A stretch of 38,491 nucleotides of DNA from an uncultured Aureispira sp. (GTDB lineage: Bacteria; Bacteroidota; Bacteroidia; Chitinophagales; Saprospiraceae). The number at the start of each line of letters is the position of its first letter. Positions within the stretch are counted from its first letter, which is position 1. A program made the translations under genes and the position numbers. The notes under the pieces are model-generated. The model did no database searches, had not been told where the DNA came from, and worked only from the letters and a program-made list of their open reading frames with translations. The stretch is taken from the NCBI GenBank assembly GCA_937942475.1, contig CALDEP010000402.1, positions 1 through 38,491 on the forward strand. The letters run 5' to 3'. Below, in pieces: positions 1-9,258 of the stretch.

Positions 1-1
1 T

Positions 2-739
2 ATCGTTGATCGTCTAAAGCGTGAATTTAAAGTTGAGGTGAACGAAGGTGCTCCTCAAGTAAATTATAAAGAGGCTTTAACTAAGTCTGTTACTCACCGT
101 GAGCGTTTGAAAAAACAATCTGGTGGATCAGGTTTGTTTGCTGATATGGAATTCGAATTAGGACCTGCTTCTGAAGAGTTCTTGGAAAGCGATGACTTCA
201 AAAATAACAAAACTCGATTAGAGTTTACATGGGCAATCAAAGGTGGATCTATTGATAAAGCATATGTTAATCCAATCCAAAAAGGATTTGATTCTATGAT
301 GGACAATGGTATCTTGGCTGGATATAATATAGACAGCATGAGTGTACGTGTTTATGATGGAGGAATGCATGCCGTGGATTCTAAGCCTATCGCATTTGAG
401 CTTTGTGCTAAAGAAGGATTTAAAACAGCTGCAAGAGGGTGTAAACCTGTATTGCTAGAGCCAATCATGGCTTTGGAGGTTGTTTCTCCTGAGGATTACA
501 TGGGATCTATCATTGGTGACTTGAATCGTCGTCGTGGTCTTATGAAATCACAAGAGCCTAAAGGTATTGGTGTTGTCATCAAAGCGGATGTTCCATTGTC
601 TGAGATGTTTGGTTATATTACAGATTTACGTACTTTGACTTCTGGTCGTGCGTCATCTAATATGATTTTCTCTCACTATGCTGCGGCTCCAAATGCTGTT
701 GCTGAAAAAGTGATTGAAGCAACAAAGGCTAGTGTATAA
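2..739 (+). CDS. fusA: Elongation factor G, C-terminal part (5' end outside window)
   Basis: EF-G is the GTPase that drives ribosomal translocation. Only the last 245 or so codons are present, and the reading frame is open from base 2, so the gene begins upstream. The GTG at 38 is an internal valine, not a start. The segment begins at the end of domain III (IVDRLKREFKVEV), passes through domain IV with the tip-loop motif GGMHAVDSK (the conserved His is present), and ends in domain V (YITDLRTLTSGRASS). It lies 81 bp before rpsJ, with a hairpin between them. The usual order rpsL-rpsG-fusA would place rpsL and rpsG upstream. No tuf gene separates fusA from rpsJ. Identification is secure. Confidence 0.97.
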   Translation: MVDRLKREFKVEVNEGAPQVNYKEALTKSVTHRERLKKQSGGSGLFADMEFELGPASEEFLESDDFKNNKTRLEFTWAIKGGSIDKAYVNPIQKGFDSMMDNGILAGYNIDSMSVRVYDGGMHAVDSKPIAFELCAKEGFKTAARGCKPVLLEPIMALEVVSPEDYMGSIIGDLNRRRGLMKSQEPKGIGVVIKADVPLSEMFGYITDLRTLTSGRASSNMIFSHYAAAPNAVAEKVIEATKASV

Positions 740-762
740 AAAATAATAATAATAATAAAAAT

Positions 763-780
763 CCCGTTCTTCGGAACGGG
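763..780 (+). terminator. Hairpin with TTCG loop between fusA and rpsJ
   Basis: A perfect 7-bp GC-rich stem (CCCGTTC / GAACGGG) closes a TTCG tetraloop, a very stable RNA fold. An AAT-rich run precedes it, and only a short GTTT follows. It could be a weak terminator or attenuator separating the str genes from the S10 genes, or an mRNA-stabilising 3' end. The U-tract is too short to be sure of termination. Confidence 0.55.
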
Positions 781-820
781 GTTTATCATTCAACATTCAT
801 AATCAATAATTCATCGAGGC

Positions 821-1129
821 ATGAATCAGAAAATTAGAATTAAACTTCGTTCTTACGATCATAATTTAGTAGACAAATCTACAGCAAAGATCGTAAAGAC
901 AGTACGTAACACCGGTGCAGTCGTGACTGGACCGATTCCGCTGCCCACGCATAGAAAAGTTTTCACTGTATTACGTTCTCCTCACGTAAACAAGAAATCT
1001 CGTGAGCAGTTTCAACTTCGTACTCACAAACGTCTAATAGAAATTTATAGTTCTACGGCAAAGACAGTAAGTGCGTTGGAAAAATTGGAACTACCTAGTG
1101 GGGTAGATATCCAAGTGAAATTAATGTAA
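821..1129 (+). CDS. rpsJ: 30S ribosomal protein uS10
   Basis: 102 residues, the normal length for S10, a head protein of the small subunit that also serves as NusE in antitermination. The sequence opens with [10 protein letters not shown], contains [29 protein letters not shown] and ends GVDIQVKLM, all typical of the family. It is the first gene of the S10 cluster, 81 bp after fusA and 47 bp before rplC. No Shine-Dalgarno sequence precedes the ATG, as expected in Bacteroidota. Confidence 0.98.
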   Translation: MNQKIRIKLRSYDHNLVDKSTAKIVKTVRNTGAVVTGPIPLPTHRKVFTVLRSPHVNKKSREQFQLRTHKRLIEIYSSTAKTVSALEKLELPSGVDIQVKLM

Positions 1130-1176
1130 TTTGTTCATTTGTAGATTTTACTACAATTCTTAAAAAAGAGAATAAA

Positions 1177-1797
1177 GTGGAAGGTTTAATAGGAAAAAAA
1201 ATAGGTATGACCAGCATTTTTACTGAAGCTGGTGATAACATAGCCTGTACTGTTGTTGAGGTTGGACCTTGTGTAGTAACACAAGTGAAGACGGATGAAA
1301 CAGACGGTTATAATGCGATCCAACTAGGATATGGAGAGCGTAAAGCAAAAAGTACAACTAATCCAATGAAAGGTCACTTTGCTAAAGCGAACACAACTCC
1401 TAAAGTAAAGGTAGTAGAGTTTCGTGATAGTGCTTTAGAAAGCGCTGTAGGTGATTCAGTAATGGTAACAGATGTATTTTCAGAAGGCGATCTAGTAGAA
1501 GTAACAGGCGTTTCTAAAGGTAAAGGTTTTCAAGGGGTTGTTAAACGTCACGGATTTGGTGGTGTTGGACAAGCAACTCATGGTCAACATAACCGTGGAC
1601 GTGCACCTGGATCTATTGGTGCAGCGTCTTATCCAGCAAAAGTATTCAAAGGAATGAAAATGGCTGGCCGTATGGGAGGTGATAGAATCACTACAAGCGG
1701 TTTGCAAGTAATGAAAGTTTTTGCTGAGAAAAATTTATTGCTAATAAAAGGAGCGATTCCTGGTCATAAGGGTTCTCTTGTAATTGTGAAGAAATAG
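1177..1797 (+). CDS. rplC: 50S ribosomal protein uL3
   Basis: 206 residues, normal for L3, which helps organise the peptidyl-transferase region. I chose the GTG start at 1177 because it gives the conserved N-terminus [16 protein letters not shown]. The next ATG (1207) would remove that block. The extended loop that reaches the catalytic centre is recognisable ([14 protein letters not shown], then GHQHNRG-like and GRMGG motifs). It ends 2 bp before rplD, so the two are probably translationally coupled. Confidence 0.97.
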   Translation: MEGLIGKKIGMTSIFTEAGDNIACTVVEVGPCVVTQVKTDETDGYNAIQLGYGERKAKSTTNPMKGHFAKANTTPKVKVVEFRDSALESAVGDSVMVTDVFSEGDLVEVTGVSKGKGFQGVVKRHGFGGVGQATHGQHNRGRAPGSIGAASYPAKVFKGMKMAGRMGGDRITTSGLQVMKVFAEKNLLLIKGAIPGHKGSLVIVKK

Positions 1798-1799
1798 TC

Positions 1800-2627
1800 A
1801 TGAAATTAGAAGTATATAATATCAAAGGTGAAAACCTCGGTAGAGAGGTTGAATTGCCCGACAATGTTTTTGGGCTTGAGTTGAACGAAAAACATGACCA
1901 TGTTGTCTACCTTGCTGTTAAGCAATATTTGGCTGCACAGCGCCAAGGGACTCACAAGTCAAAGAATCGTTCTGAGATTAAGGGCTCAACTAGAAAAATT
2001 AAGAAGCAAAAGGGAACTGGTACTGCTCGTGCAGGTAGTTTGAAAAATCCTTTGTTCCGTGGTGGTGGACGTGTATTCGGACCTCAACCAAGAAATTACG
2101 GAATTCAGTTGAATAAGAAAGTAAAACAATTGGCTCGTAAATCAGCTCTTTCTGCTAAAATGAAAGAAGGTGTAGTTATAGTAGTCGAAGACTTTATTTT
2201 TGATGCTGCAAAAACAAAATCTTATGTTAACTTGCTTAGCAACTTGAAAGTTGGAGAAAGTAATTTGGCTAACACAAAGAGTTTGTTAGTAATTGATGCT
2301 CCTGAAGCATTGGTTGCGCCTGCAAAACCAAACTTGCCAGCAAAACCAAGAGGAGCTAAGAAAAGAGCTGCTTTTGCTGATGCAATGAAATCTTATTCTA
2401 GTGATTTGAAGCAATACAAAGAAGAAAAGGCAACTTACGAAGCTTCTTTGGATGCACACATGGACAAAGTAGAAAAAGGATATGACAACATCGTATTGTC
2501 TAGCCGTAATCTACAGAAAGCAAGTGTTGCAGATGCTAAAACATTAAATGTTTATCAAATCTTGAATGCAAATTGCTTAGTGGTTTCTGAATCTGCTGTA
2601 AACCGTTTGGCTAGCATGCTTTCATAA
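1800..2627 (+). CDS. rplD: 50S ribosomal protein uL4 with internal insertion
   Basis: L4 lines part of the exit tunnel and binds 23S rRNA. The N-terminal two-thirds are classical: the tunnel loop lies at residues 45-100 (QRQGTHKSKNRSEI, KQKGTGTARAGS, PLFRGGGRVFGPQPRNY). The family C-terminus resumes at about residue 228 (YDNIVLSSRNL, then LNVYQILNANCLVVSESAV). Between them, residues about 168-228 form an Ala/Pro/Lys/Glu-rich block not expected in L4. This brings the length to 275 residues instead of about 205-210. The frame is open and the flanks are intact, so it is not a frameshift. In E. coli L4 represses this operon; no comparable leader structure was identified here. Confidence 0.97.
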   Translation: MKLEVYNIKGENLGREVELPDNVFGLELNEKHDHVVYLAVKQYLAAQRQGTHKSKNRSEIKGSTRKIKKQKGTGTARAGSLKNPLFRGGGRVFGPQPRNYGIQLNKKVKQLARKSALSAKMKEGVVIVVEDFIFDAAKTKSYVNLLSNLKVGESNLANTKSLLVIDAPEALVAPAKPNLPAKPRGAKKRAAFADAMKSYSSDLKQYKEEKATYEASLDAHMDKVEKGYDNIVLSSRNLQKASVADAKTLNVYQILNANCLVVSESAVNRLASMLS

Positions 2628-2666
2628 ATTGAATTTCTAGAAAAATTAAAATTAAGATAAAAGGCT

Positions 2667-3017
2667 ATGAAAAATATCATAATTAGGCCAATTCTTACGG
2701 AAAAATCTAATGCGTTAGCTGAGAACTCACTTCTAAATCAATATACATTTGAAGTGTTGAAGTCATCAAACAAAATAGAAATTAAGAAAGCTGTTGAAGA
2801 GCAGTTTGGTGTAACAGTTGAATCTGTAAACACTTCTATCCGTCCAGGCAAAGCAAAAGCACGTGTGGTAAAAGGTCGTCACACTAAAGGTCGCACTTCG
2901 GCAATGAAAAAAGCAATTGTAACAGTTGCTCAAGGTGAGTTCATCGAAGGGTTCTATGGTGCAGAAGATTTTGATGATATCGAACTTCTAGAAGACGAAG
3001 AACAAGCAAATGCTTAG
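2667..3017 (+). CDS. rplW: 50S ribosomal protein uL23 with acidic tail
   Basis: L23 sits at the tunnel exit and docks trigger factor and SRP. The core is normal: IIRPILTEKSNAL near the N-terminus, then KAVEEQFGVTVESVNT and the basic segment RPGKAKARVVKGRHTKGRTSAMKKAIVTV. The protein is 116 residues, versus about 96 in most bacteria. The extra C-terminus (from about residue 93) is strongly acidic (AEDFDDIELLEDEEQANA). Whether this tail affects chaperone docking at the tunnel exit is unknown. Confidence 0.96.
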   Translation: MKNIIIRPILTEKSNALAENSLLNQYTFEVLKSSNKIEIKKAVEEQFGVTVESVNTSIRPGKAKARVVKGRHTKGRTSAMKKAIVTVAQGEFIEGFYGAEDFDDIELLEDEEQANA

Positions 3018-3100
3018 AATATATTGGAGTTAAGGAACTCCTAGAGTAGAAAAATTATTTAATGACTATAGTCGCGGAACTGATAAATTCGTAAATAAAC

Positions 3101-3931
3101 ATGCCAGTTAAAAAGTTTAATCCGATTACTCCCGGTACTAGAACTCGCGTAGCAAATAGCTTTGCTGAGTTGACTACAGACAAGCCTGAAAAAGGTTTGT
3201 TGGGAAAGATGAAAAAGTCAGGAGGTAGAAACAACGAAGGACATAGAACTGTACGTAACAGAGGTGGTGGACACAAACGTCGTTATCGTGTGATTGATTT
3301 CAAACGTAACAAAGATGTTGTACCAGCTAATGTTAAAAGTATAGAATATGATCCAAACCGTACAGCATTTATCGCTCTTTTGGTATATGCAGATGGTGAA
3401 AAACGTTATATCGTTGCTCCTAACAAATTACAAGTAGGCGATGTCCTATTATCTGGAACAGGAATTGCTCCTGATTTGGGTAACTGCATGCCTCTAGGTG
3501 AAATGCCAGTAGGTACTAAAATCCACGCTATTGAAACTCGTCCTGGTAAAGGGGCTGTTTTGGTAAGAAGTGCTGGAGCAAGTGCTGAGTTGGCAGGTAA
3601 AGATGGTAAGTATGTTTTAATCAAACTACCATCAAGTGAAACTCGTTTAGTTTTAGCTACTTGTAGAGCTACTGTAGGTGAGGTGTCTAACAAAGATCAC
3701 GGTCTTGAAGTGCTTGGAAAAGCCGGTCGTAGTCGTTGGTTAGGTCGTCGCCCTAGAGTTCGTGGTGTAGCAATGAACCCTGTAGATCATCCAATGGGTG
3801 GTGGTGAAGGTAGAGCCTCTGGTGGACACCCTCGTTCTCGTACAGGTATCATGGCTAAAGGACAGAAAACTAGAACGCCTAAGAAGTACTCTAATAAGTT
3901 TATTGTTACAAGAAGAAAAAATAAGAAATAG
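3101..3931 (+). CDS. rplB: 50S ribosomal protein uL2
   Basis: 276 residues, the usual size of L2, a core 23S-binding protein needed for subunit joining and peptidyl transfer. Diagnostic segments are present: [18 protein letters not shown] near residue 50, [15 protein letters not shown] in the middle, and the C-terminal loop [19 protein letters not shown] containing the conserved functional histidine (NPVDHP). It abuts rpsS with no intergenic base, implying tight translational coupling. Confidence 0.98.
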   Translation: MPVKKFNPITPGTRTRVANSFAELTTDKPEKGLLGKMKKSGGRNNEGHRTVRNRGGGHKRRYRVIDFKRNKDVVPANVKSIEYDPNRTAFIALLVYADGEKRYIVAPNKLQVGDVLLSGTGIAPDLGNCMPLGEMPVGTKIHAIETRPGKGAVLVRSAGASAELAGKDGKYVLIKLPSSETRLVLATCRATVGEVSNKDHGLEVLGKAGRSRWLGRRPRVRGVAMNPVDHPMGGGEGRASGGHPRSRTGIMAKGQKTRTPKKYSNKFIVTRRKNKK

Positions 3932-4201
3932 ATGGCACGCTCATTAAAAAAGGGGCCTTATATTTACCACAAGCTCTTGAAAAAGGTAGCTAAGGCCAAA
4001 GAATCTAGAAAGAAAACAGTAATTAAGACATGGTCTCGTTCTTCGATGATTATTCCGTTTATGGTAGGAGAAACGATTGCTGTTCATAATGGTAAAACTT
4101 TTGTTCCTGTATTTGTTACTGAGAATATGGTTGGTCACAAGCTCGGTGAGTTTTCTCCAACACGTACTTACAGAGGACACGGAGGAAATAAAAAGAAATA
4201 A
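3932..4201 (+). CDS. rpsS: 30S ribosomal protein uS19
   Basis: 89 residues, normal for S19, a head protein next to S13. The sequence [19 protein letters not shown], then [24 protein letters not shown] and the end [14 protein letters not shown] are family hallmarks. The ATG follows the rplB stop codon directly, so translation probably re-initiates without a separate ribosome-binding site. Confidence 0.98.
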   Translation: MARSLKKGPYIYHKLLKKVAKAKESRKKTVIKTWSRSSMIIPFMVGETIAVHNGKTFVPVFVTENMVGHKLGEFSPTRTYRGHGGNKKK

Positions 4202-4232
4202 TTAATACAATAGCAAAGTTCAATAAAAAGTT

Positions 4233-4658
4233 ATGGAACAAAATCAAGAGTTTGTAACAGCTGTTGCGAAAATAAAAAGCTGCCAGATGTCTGCACGCAA
4301 AATGCGTTTAGTTGCTGATATCATCCGTGGTGTAGAAGTAGAAAAAGCTTTAGGTATTTTAAAATTTACCACAAAAGAAGCAGCTAGATGGTTGGATAAA
4401 CTATTGACTTCTGCTATCGCCAACTGGGGAGTATTGACAGACGAAGAAGCAGATGACTATGAGTTAGTAGTTTCTGCTATTTGGGTAGATCAAGGAGCGC
4501 AATTAAAGCGTTTCCGTCCAGCACCTCATGGTCGTGCACATCGCATTCGCAAGCACTTTTGTCATGTAACACTTCAAGTAACTAATACCAAAACATTGGA
4601 AATTAGAGAAGTGAATGAAGAAGTAGCATACGAAGAAGTTGAAGAAACCGAATCATAA
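4233..4658 (+). CDS. rplV: 50S ribosomal protein uL22 with acidic tail
   Basis: 141 residues; the core family is about 110. L22 lines the exit tunnel with its long beta-hairpin. The core is present: KIKSCQMSARKMRLVADIIRG near the N-terminus, and the hairpin segment AQLKRFRPAPHGRAHRIRK. The last 20 or so residues (REVNEEVAYEEVEETES) are a glutamate-rich tail that parallels the acidic tails on uL23 and bL17 in this cluster. It lies 31 bp after rpsS and 26 bp before rpsC. Confidence 0.97.
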   Translation: MEQNQEFVTAVAKIKSCQMSARKMRLVADIIRGVEVEKALGILKFTTKEAARWLDKLLTSAIANWGVLTDEEADDYELVVSAIWVDQGAQLKRFRPAPHGRAHRIRKHFCHVTLQVTNTKTLEIREVNEEVAYEEVEETES

Positions 4659-4684
4659 AAGAAGTATAACACTAATTAAATATT

Positions 4685-5431
4685 ATGGGACAAAAGACAA
4701 ATCCTATAGGTAATCGTTTAGGAATCATCCGTGGATGGGACTCTAACTGGTTTGGTGGTAAATCCTTTGCTGACAATGTTGTTGGTGATGAAAAAATCCG
4801 TCGTTACCTAAAAGTACGTGTTGATAAAGGTGGTATCGCTCGTATCGTTATTGAGCGTACCTTAAAACGCATCACTGTTACTATCCACACTTCTCGTCCA
4901 GGTATCATCATTGGTAAAGGTGGTCAAGAAGTAGATAGAATTCGTGAAGAGTTGAAGCAGTTGACTAATACTGACGTTCAAATCAATATCGTAGAAATTC
5001 GTAAGCCTGAGTTGAATGCTCAAATCGTAGGGGAAACAATAGCTAAGCAAGTGGAAGCTCGTATTAACTATCGTAAAGCTACTAAAATGGCTATCCAATC
5101 AACTATGCGTGCTGGTGCCGAAGGTATCAAAGTACGTTTGTCTGGAAGATTGAATGGAGCTGAGATGGCTCGTTCTGAAGAGTATAAAGAAGGAAGAAGC
5201 CCTTTGCATACTTTCCGTGCAGATGTTGATTATGCTATCGTTGAAGCACTAACTGTTTATGGTAAAATCGGAATTAAAGTTTGGTTGTGTCGTGGAGAAA
5301 TCTTCGAAAAAGTAGACTTATTTCCAACTCCAGCTAAGCGTGACCGTAAAGGAAATAATAGCCAAGGTGGTAGAGATAATAACCGTAGAAGAGGTAACAG
5401 CGGAAACAACGATCGTAGAAGAAGAAAATAA
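4685..5431 (+). CDS. rpsC: 30S ribosomal protein uS3
   Basis: 248 residues. S3 is part of the mRNA entry channel. [20 protein letters not shown] opens the protein. The KH domain carries the RNA-binding GXXG loop within [20 protein letters not shown] (about residues 72-91). The C-terminal S3 domain follows ([20 protein letters not shown]). The last 35 residues are a low-complexity Arg/Asn/Gly tail, probably disordered and RNA-binding. Its end marks a 125-bp gap that contains a probable internal promoter. Confidence 0.98.
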   Translation: MGQKTNPIGNRLGIIRGWDSNWFGGKSFADNVVGDEKIRRYLKVRVDKGGIARIVIERTLKRITVTIHTSRPGIIIGKGGQEVDRIREELKQLTNTDVQINIVEIRKPELNAQIVGETIAKQVEARINYRKATKMAIQSTMRAGAEGIKVRLSGRLNGAEMARSEEYKEGRSPLHTFRADVDYAIVEALTVYGKIGIKVWLCRGEIFEKVDLFPTPAKRDRKGNNSQGGRDNNRRRGNSGNNDRRRRK

Positions 5432-5467
5432 AAGCATTAAATATTTAAACTTTCTAAAAGTTTTTTA

Positions 5468-5475
5468 TATTTTTG
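5468..5475 (+). promoter_or_regulatory. Internal promoter -7 element (TATTTTTG) upstream of rplP
   Basis: TATTTTTG fits the Bacteroidota -7 consensus TAnnTTTG and continues as TTTTGCACTCGC, close to the TTTGCACCCGC-like start regions common in this phylum. No clear TTG is found at -33. A 6-bp hairpin (TATCTG / CAGATA, 5489-5505) follows in the presumed leader. The 125-bp gap between rpsC and rplP makes a second transcription start here plausible. Confidence 0.5.
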
Positions 5476-5556
5476 CACTCGCTTTGGCTATCTGCTTGTC
5501 AGATATATAGAAGTCATTGTGACTAAAATTAATGGAAATTAACCAATTGTAGAGAG

Positions 5557-5976
5557 ATGTTACAGCCGAAAAAAACAAAATACCGTAAGCAGCAAAAAGG
5601 TCGAAATAATGGCATTGCGCATAGAGGTTCTAAGATTGCCTTTGGCTCTTTTGGTCTGAAAACCTTAGAAGGCGCTTGGATCACTAGTCGTCAAATAGAA
5701 GCTGCCCGTATTGCTATGACTCGCTACATGAAACGTGAAGGTAAAGTGTGGATTCGCATTTTTCCTGACAAGCCAGTTACCAAGAAGCCTGCAGAAGTAC
5801 GTATGGGTAAGGGTAAAGGTGCTTTGTCTCACTATGTAGCAGTTATTAGACCAGGGAGAATCATGTTCGAATTAGATGGTGTGCCACAATCTGTAGCAGA
5901 AGAAGCACTTCGTTTAGCCGCTCAAAAGCTTCCAATACCAACTAAATTTGTAGTTCGTAACGACTACGTCGAATAA
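5557..5976 (+). CDS. rplP: 50S ribosomal protein uL16
   Basis: 139 residues, the normal length for L16, which contacts tRNA in the A and P sites. Typical segments are [66 protein letters not shown] (residues about 48-94) and [19 protein letters not shown] near the end. The arginine of the MGKGKG-preceding loop, a hydroxylation site in some bacteria, lies in a conserved context. It is the first gene after the internal promoter. Confidence 0.98.
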   Translation: MLQPKKTKYRKQQKGRNNGIAHRGSKIAFGSFGLKTLEGAWITSRQIEAARIAMTRYMKREGKVWIRIFPDKPVTKKPAEVRMGKGKGALSHYVAVIRPGRIMFELDGVPQSVAEEALRLAAQKLPIPTKFVVRNDYVE

Positions 5977-6000
5977 TAACGCTTAAACTAATATTAGGAA

Positions 6001-6255
6001 ATGGCTAAATTAGAATTAAAAAGCTTAAGTGTTCAGGAATTGAATGAAGAGTTGGAAACAACTCAAAAACATTATTACTCTTTGAAATTTAACAACGCAG
6101 TCTCAAGTTTAGAGAATACTGCTGAAATTAGAGCTGTAAGACGTAATATTGCACGCATCAAGACTGAAATAAAAGCAAAGGAACTAGTAGATTCTACTCA
6201 GAAAAGAGATAAGATACAGACTAGAAGAAGGTTAGCAAAAAAGATTAAAAAGTAA
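6001..6255 (+). CDS. rpmC: 50S ribosomal protein uL29
   Basis: 84 residues, somewhat longer than the usual 63-70. L29 is a two-helix protein beside L23 at the tunnel exit. The core (LKSLSVQELNEELETTQKHYYSLKF, then RAVRRNIARIKTEI) is intact. The additional C-terminus (STQKRDKIQTRRRLAKKIKK) is highly basic and may pair electrostatically with rRNA or with the acidic tail of uL23, which is inference. It is 24 bp from rplP and 17 bp from rpsQ. Confidence 0.95.
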   Translation: MAKLELKSLSVQELNEELETTQKHYYSLKFNNAVSSLENTAEIRAVRRNIARIKTEIKAKELVDSTQKRDKIQTRRRLAKKIKK

Positions 6256-6272
6256 TTTAAATAAATTCCGCA

Positions 6273-6536
6273 ATGGAAGACAATAAAAGAAACTTACGCA
6301 AACAGCGTGTTGGGATAGTAACCAGCAACAAGATGGACAAAAGTATTGCCGTCTCTGTTGAGCGTCGTGTAAAGCATCCAATTTACAGTAAGACTGTGAA
6401 AATGTCTAAGAAATTCATCGCTCACGATGAAGAGAATACTTGTAACATGGGGGACACTGTACGCATCATGGAAACTCGCCCTTTGAGTAAAAACAAGCGC
6501 TGGAGATTAGTTGAAATTATAGAACGTGCGAAATAG
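6273..6536 (+). CDS. rpsQ: 30S ribosomal protein uS17
   Basis: 87 residues, normal for S17, an early-binding OB-fold protein of the small-subunit body. [30 protein letters not shown] and the later [24 protein letters not shown] are the family signature. It lies 10 bp before rplN. Confidence 0.98.
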   Translation: MEDNKRNLRKQRVGIVTSNKMDKSIAVSVERRVKHPIYSKTVKMSKKFIAHDEENTCNMGDTVRIMETRPLSKNKRWRLVEIIERAK

Positions 6537-6546
6537 ATAATAAGTC

Positions 6547-6912
6547 ATGATACAACAAGAAAGTAGACTAAAAGTAGCTGATAATACAGGTGCCAAAGAG
6601 GTTCTTTGTATTAAGGTTTTGGGCGGTTCTAAAAGACGATATGCCTCTGTAGGGGATATCATCGTAGTAACAGTCAAAGACGCTGCTCCTGGTGGTTTAA
6701 AAAAAGGTACTGTTTCTAAAGCAGTAATCGTTAGAACTAAAAAAGAAATCCGCAGAAAAGATGGATCTTATATCCGTTTTGATGACAATGCAGTAGTATT
6801 GTTATCTGCTAGTGAAGAACCTCGTGGTAGCCGTATATTCGGACCTGTAGCACGTGAACTTCGTGAGCGTGATTTCATGAGAATTGTTTCATTGGCACCT
6901 GAAGTATTATAA
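6547..6912 (+). CDS. rplN: 50S ribosomal protein uL14
   Basis: 121 residues, normal for L14, which forms an intersubunit bridge. It begins [27 protein letters not shown] and contains [18 protein letters not shown] and [28 protein letters not shown], all characteristic. It is the first gene of the classical spc group and is 6 bp from rplX, with no promoter between rpsQ and rplN. Confidence 0.98.
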   Translation: MIQQESRLKVADNTGAKEVLCIKVLGGSKRRYASVGDIIVVTVKDAAPGGLKKGTVSKAVIVRTKKEIRRKDGSYIRFDDNAVVLLSASEEPRGSRIFGPVARELRERDFMRIVSLAPEVL

Positions 6913-6918
6913 AAAGTC

Positions 6919-7248
6919 ATGAAGAAATCAAATAAAAAAATTAAATGCCAAATCAGAAAAGGTGACAACGTTGTTGTTCTTTCTGGTGACAGTAAAGGTG
7001 ATACCGGAGTTGTAGAAATAGTTTTCTTGGAAGACTACAGAGCAATCGTTAAAGGTGTTAACATGGTGAAACGTCATGTACGCCCTTCTGCTGAACAACC
7101 TGGTGGCATCGTCGAAAAAGAGGCTCCTATCCACATTTCCAACTTAATGTTGGTAGATGCTAACGGTGAGGCTAGCCGTATTAAAAGAACTAGAAATGAG
7201 AACGGTAAGTTAGTTCGTGTTTCTAAGAAAACTCAAGAGGTAATTTAG
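6919..7248 (+). CDS. rplX: 50S ribosomal protein uL24
   Basis: 109 residues, normal for L24, one of the two assembly initiators of the large subunit. The KOW motif lies near residues 13-40 ([23 protein letters not shown]). [37 protein letters not shown] follows as in the family. The stop is 2 bp before rplE, suggesting translational coupling. Confidence 0.98.
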   Translation: MKKSNKKIKCQIRKGDNVVVLSGDSKGDTGVVEIVFLEDYRAIVKGVNMVKRHVRPSAEQPGGIVEKEAPIHISNLMLVDANGEASRIKRTRNENGKLVRVSKKTQEVI

Positions 7249-7250
7249 TA

Positions 7251-7802
7251 ATGGACTATCAACCGACATTAAAGACTAAATACAGAGAAGAAATTGTTTC
7301 TCAATTAATGGAGAAATTCAGTTATAAATCTGTAATGCAAGTACCTAAGCTAACCAAAATTTGCCTTTCACAAGGTGTTGGGTTAGCGACTTCTGACAAG
7401 AAACTTGTTGATAATGCAGTCAACGAGATGACAATCATCGCTGGTCAGAAGGCTGTAAAGACTGTGGCAAGAACATCTATATCTAACTTTAAACTTAGAG
7501 AAGATATGCCAATTGGTGCTAGAGTAACTCTACGTAACAATGAAATGTACGAATTTTTGTATAAATTGATCGCTATCGCACTACCTCGTGTACGTGACTT
7601 TAGAGGAATCAATGACAAGAGTTTTGACGGTAGAGGAAATTACTCTATGGGTATTACTGAACAAATCATTTTCCCAGAAATTGATTTAGACAAAATTCCT
7701 CGTATCACTGGTATGGATATTACTTTTGTAACAACCGCCAAAAAAGATGAGGAAGCACTAGAATTATTGAAACTTTTAGGTTTACCTTTTAAAAACCAAT
7801 AA
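7251..7802 (+). CDS. rplE: 50S ribosomal protein uL5
   Basis: 183 residues, normal for L5, which binds 5S rRNA and contacts S13 across the subunit interface. Conserved parts are [50 protein letters not shown] and [30 protein letters not shown]. It lies 2 bp after rplX and 5 bp before rpsN. Confidence 0.98.
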   Translation: MDYQPTLKTKYREEIVSQLMEKFSYKSVMQVPKLTKICLSQGVGLATSDKKLVDNAVNEMTIIAGQKAVKTVARTSISNFKLREDMPIGARVTLRNNEMYEFLYKLIAIALPRVRDFRGINDKSFDGRGNYSMGITEQIIFPEIDLDKIPRITGMDITFVTTAKKDEEALELLKLLGLPFKNQ

Positions 7803-7807
7803 ATAAA

Positions 7808-8077
7808 ATGGCTAGAAAAGCAGTAATCGCAAGAGAAAGAAAAAGAGAAAAATTGGTTGCTAAGTACGCAGATTTGCGTGCTGAACTAAAGGCTAATGGA
7901 GATTATGAGGGTTTGGATAAACTTCCAAAAAACTCATCTAAAGTTCGTTTACACAATCGTTGTCAACTAACTGGTCGTCCAAAAGGTTATATGCGCCAAT
8001 TTGGGGTTTCTCGTGTAACATTCAGAGAAATGGCTCTTAAAGGGCTTATACCTGGAATTACAAAAGCTAGTTGGTAA
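7808..8077 (+). CDS. rpsN: 30S ribosomal protein uS14, zinc-free long form
   Basis: 89 residues. This is the long form of S14: the CxxC...CxxC zinc ribbon of the short form is absent and only one cysteine remains ([21 protein letters not shown]). [28 protein letters not shown] and [18 protein letters not shown] are typical. It needs no zinc, so no second copy for zinc starvation is implied. A 128-bp gap to rpsH follows. Confidence 0.98.
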   Translation: MARKAVIARERKREKLVAKYADLRAELKANGDYEGLDKLPKNSSKVRLHNRCQLTGRPKGYMRQFGVSRVTFREMALKGLIPGITKASW

Positions 8078-8205
8078 GCGTTTAAATTATCCAACAATAA
8101 TATCAATAAATAGCATAGTCAAATAGACTAAAGCTTTAAAAATTATTTTTTGAATCAGTAATTAAATCCTTCTCCAGGATAATAGTTACGATTAAAACAG
8201 AAAGT

Positions 8206-8610
8206 ATGGCACTTACTGATCCTATTGCGGATTACCTAACACGTATCCGTAATGCACAGATGGCTGGACATCGTATGGTTACAATTCCTGCATCTAACTT
8301 GAAAAAAAGTATCACCGAAATCTTGTACACACAAGGTTACATTTTGAGATATAAATTTGAGGAAACTGAGAATAAGCAAGGACAAATCTTAATCGCACTG
8401 AAGTACGATAGAGAAAGCAAACGTCCTGTTATTCAAAAACTGAAGAGAGTTTCTAGACCTGGTCTAAGACACTATGTTAAGGCTAGTGAATTACCAAGTA
8501 TTATCAATGGATTAGGAACAGCAGTTGTTTCTACTTCTAAAGGAGTACTGACTGAAAAGACGGCTAGAAAAGAAAATGTAGGTGGTGAAGTTCTATTCTA
8601 TCTCTACTAG
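8206..8610 (+). CDS. rpsH: 30S ribosomal protein uS8
   Basis: 134 residues, normal for S8, a central-domain assembly protein. [22 protein letters not shown] opens it. The C-terminus has [33 protein letters not shown], matching the rRNA-binding region (the usual GI in GISTSKG is replaced by VV). In E. coli S8 represses the spc operon by binding mRNA near rplE. The 128-bp leader upstream here contains small hairpins (for example 8116-8130 and 8166-8181), but I cannot identify an S8 site. Confidence 0.97.
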   Translation: MALTDPIADYLTRIRNAQMAGHRMVTIPASNLKKSITEILYTQGYILRYKFEETENKQGQILIALKYDRESKRPVIQKLKRVSRPGLRHYVKASELPSIINGLGTAVVSTSKGVLTEKTARKENVGGEVLFYLY

Positions 8611-8667
8611 AAGATAGAAGCGTTAGACAGAATTAAACAAGACCATAAATAATTAAAATATATTAAA

Positions 8668-9222
8668 ATGTCAAGAATAGGAAAAGCTCCGATCGATTTG
8701 CCAGCTGGAGTAGAGTTTAAAATTGACAATAACTGGGTAACAATTAAAGGTCCTAAAGGTGAGTTGAAACAACACATCAACTCTGATGGAATTTCTTTAG
8801 AACTAGAAGGTAACCAGATTGTTGTTAAAAGAGCAACTGAACAAAAACGCCACAAAGCAATGCACGGTTTATACCGCCAACTTGTTTTCAATATGATTGA
8901 AGGTGTTTCTAATGGCTTCAAGATTGAATTAGAGTTACATGGTATTGGGTATCGTGCAAAAAATACAGGACAATTGTTAGAATTAGCTTTAGGTTATTCT
9001 CACCCTGTTATGTTTTACGTACCAGAAGAAGTAAAAGTAGAGACCGTATCTGAAAAAGGTAAAGTACCTGCTATTATTTTGACGAGCATTGACAAACAGT
9101 TAGTAGGACAAGTATCGGCTAAGATCCGTGCGTTCCGTAAAACTGAGCCTTACAAAGGTAAAGGTGTTCGCTTTAAAGGTGAAGAAGTTCGTAGAAAAGC
9201 TGGTAAAACAGCTGCTAAATAA
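8668..9222 (+). CDS. rplF: 50S ribosomal protein uL6
   Basis: 184 residues, normal for L6, near the GTPase-associated centre. MSRIGKAPIDLPAGVEFKID starts the first of two related domains. The second has the family motif GYSHPVMFYVPEEVKVE and ends in the binding loop SAKIRAFRKTEPYKGKGVRFKGEEVRRKAGKTA. It lies 57 bp after rpsH and 36 bp before rplR. Confidence 0.98.
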   Translation: MSRIGKAPIDLPAGVEFKIDNNWVTIKGPKGELKQHINSDGISLELEGNQIVVKRATEQKRHKAMHGLYRQLVFNMIEGVSNGFKIELELHGIGYRAKNTGQLLELALGYSHPVMFYVPEEVKVETVSEKGKVPAIILTSIDKQLVGQVSAKIRAFRKTEPYKGKGVRFKGEEVRRKAGKTAAK

Positions 9223-9258
9223 ATAGTTAGATAATATTCTCTTAAATATATAAGAATC

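Noticed and set aside
8144-8152. TATTTTTTG before rpsH as a promoter -7 element
   Set aside because: It has one base too many between TA and TTTG compared with TAnnTTTG, and no -33 element is present.
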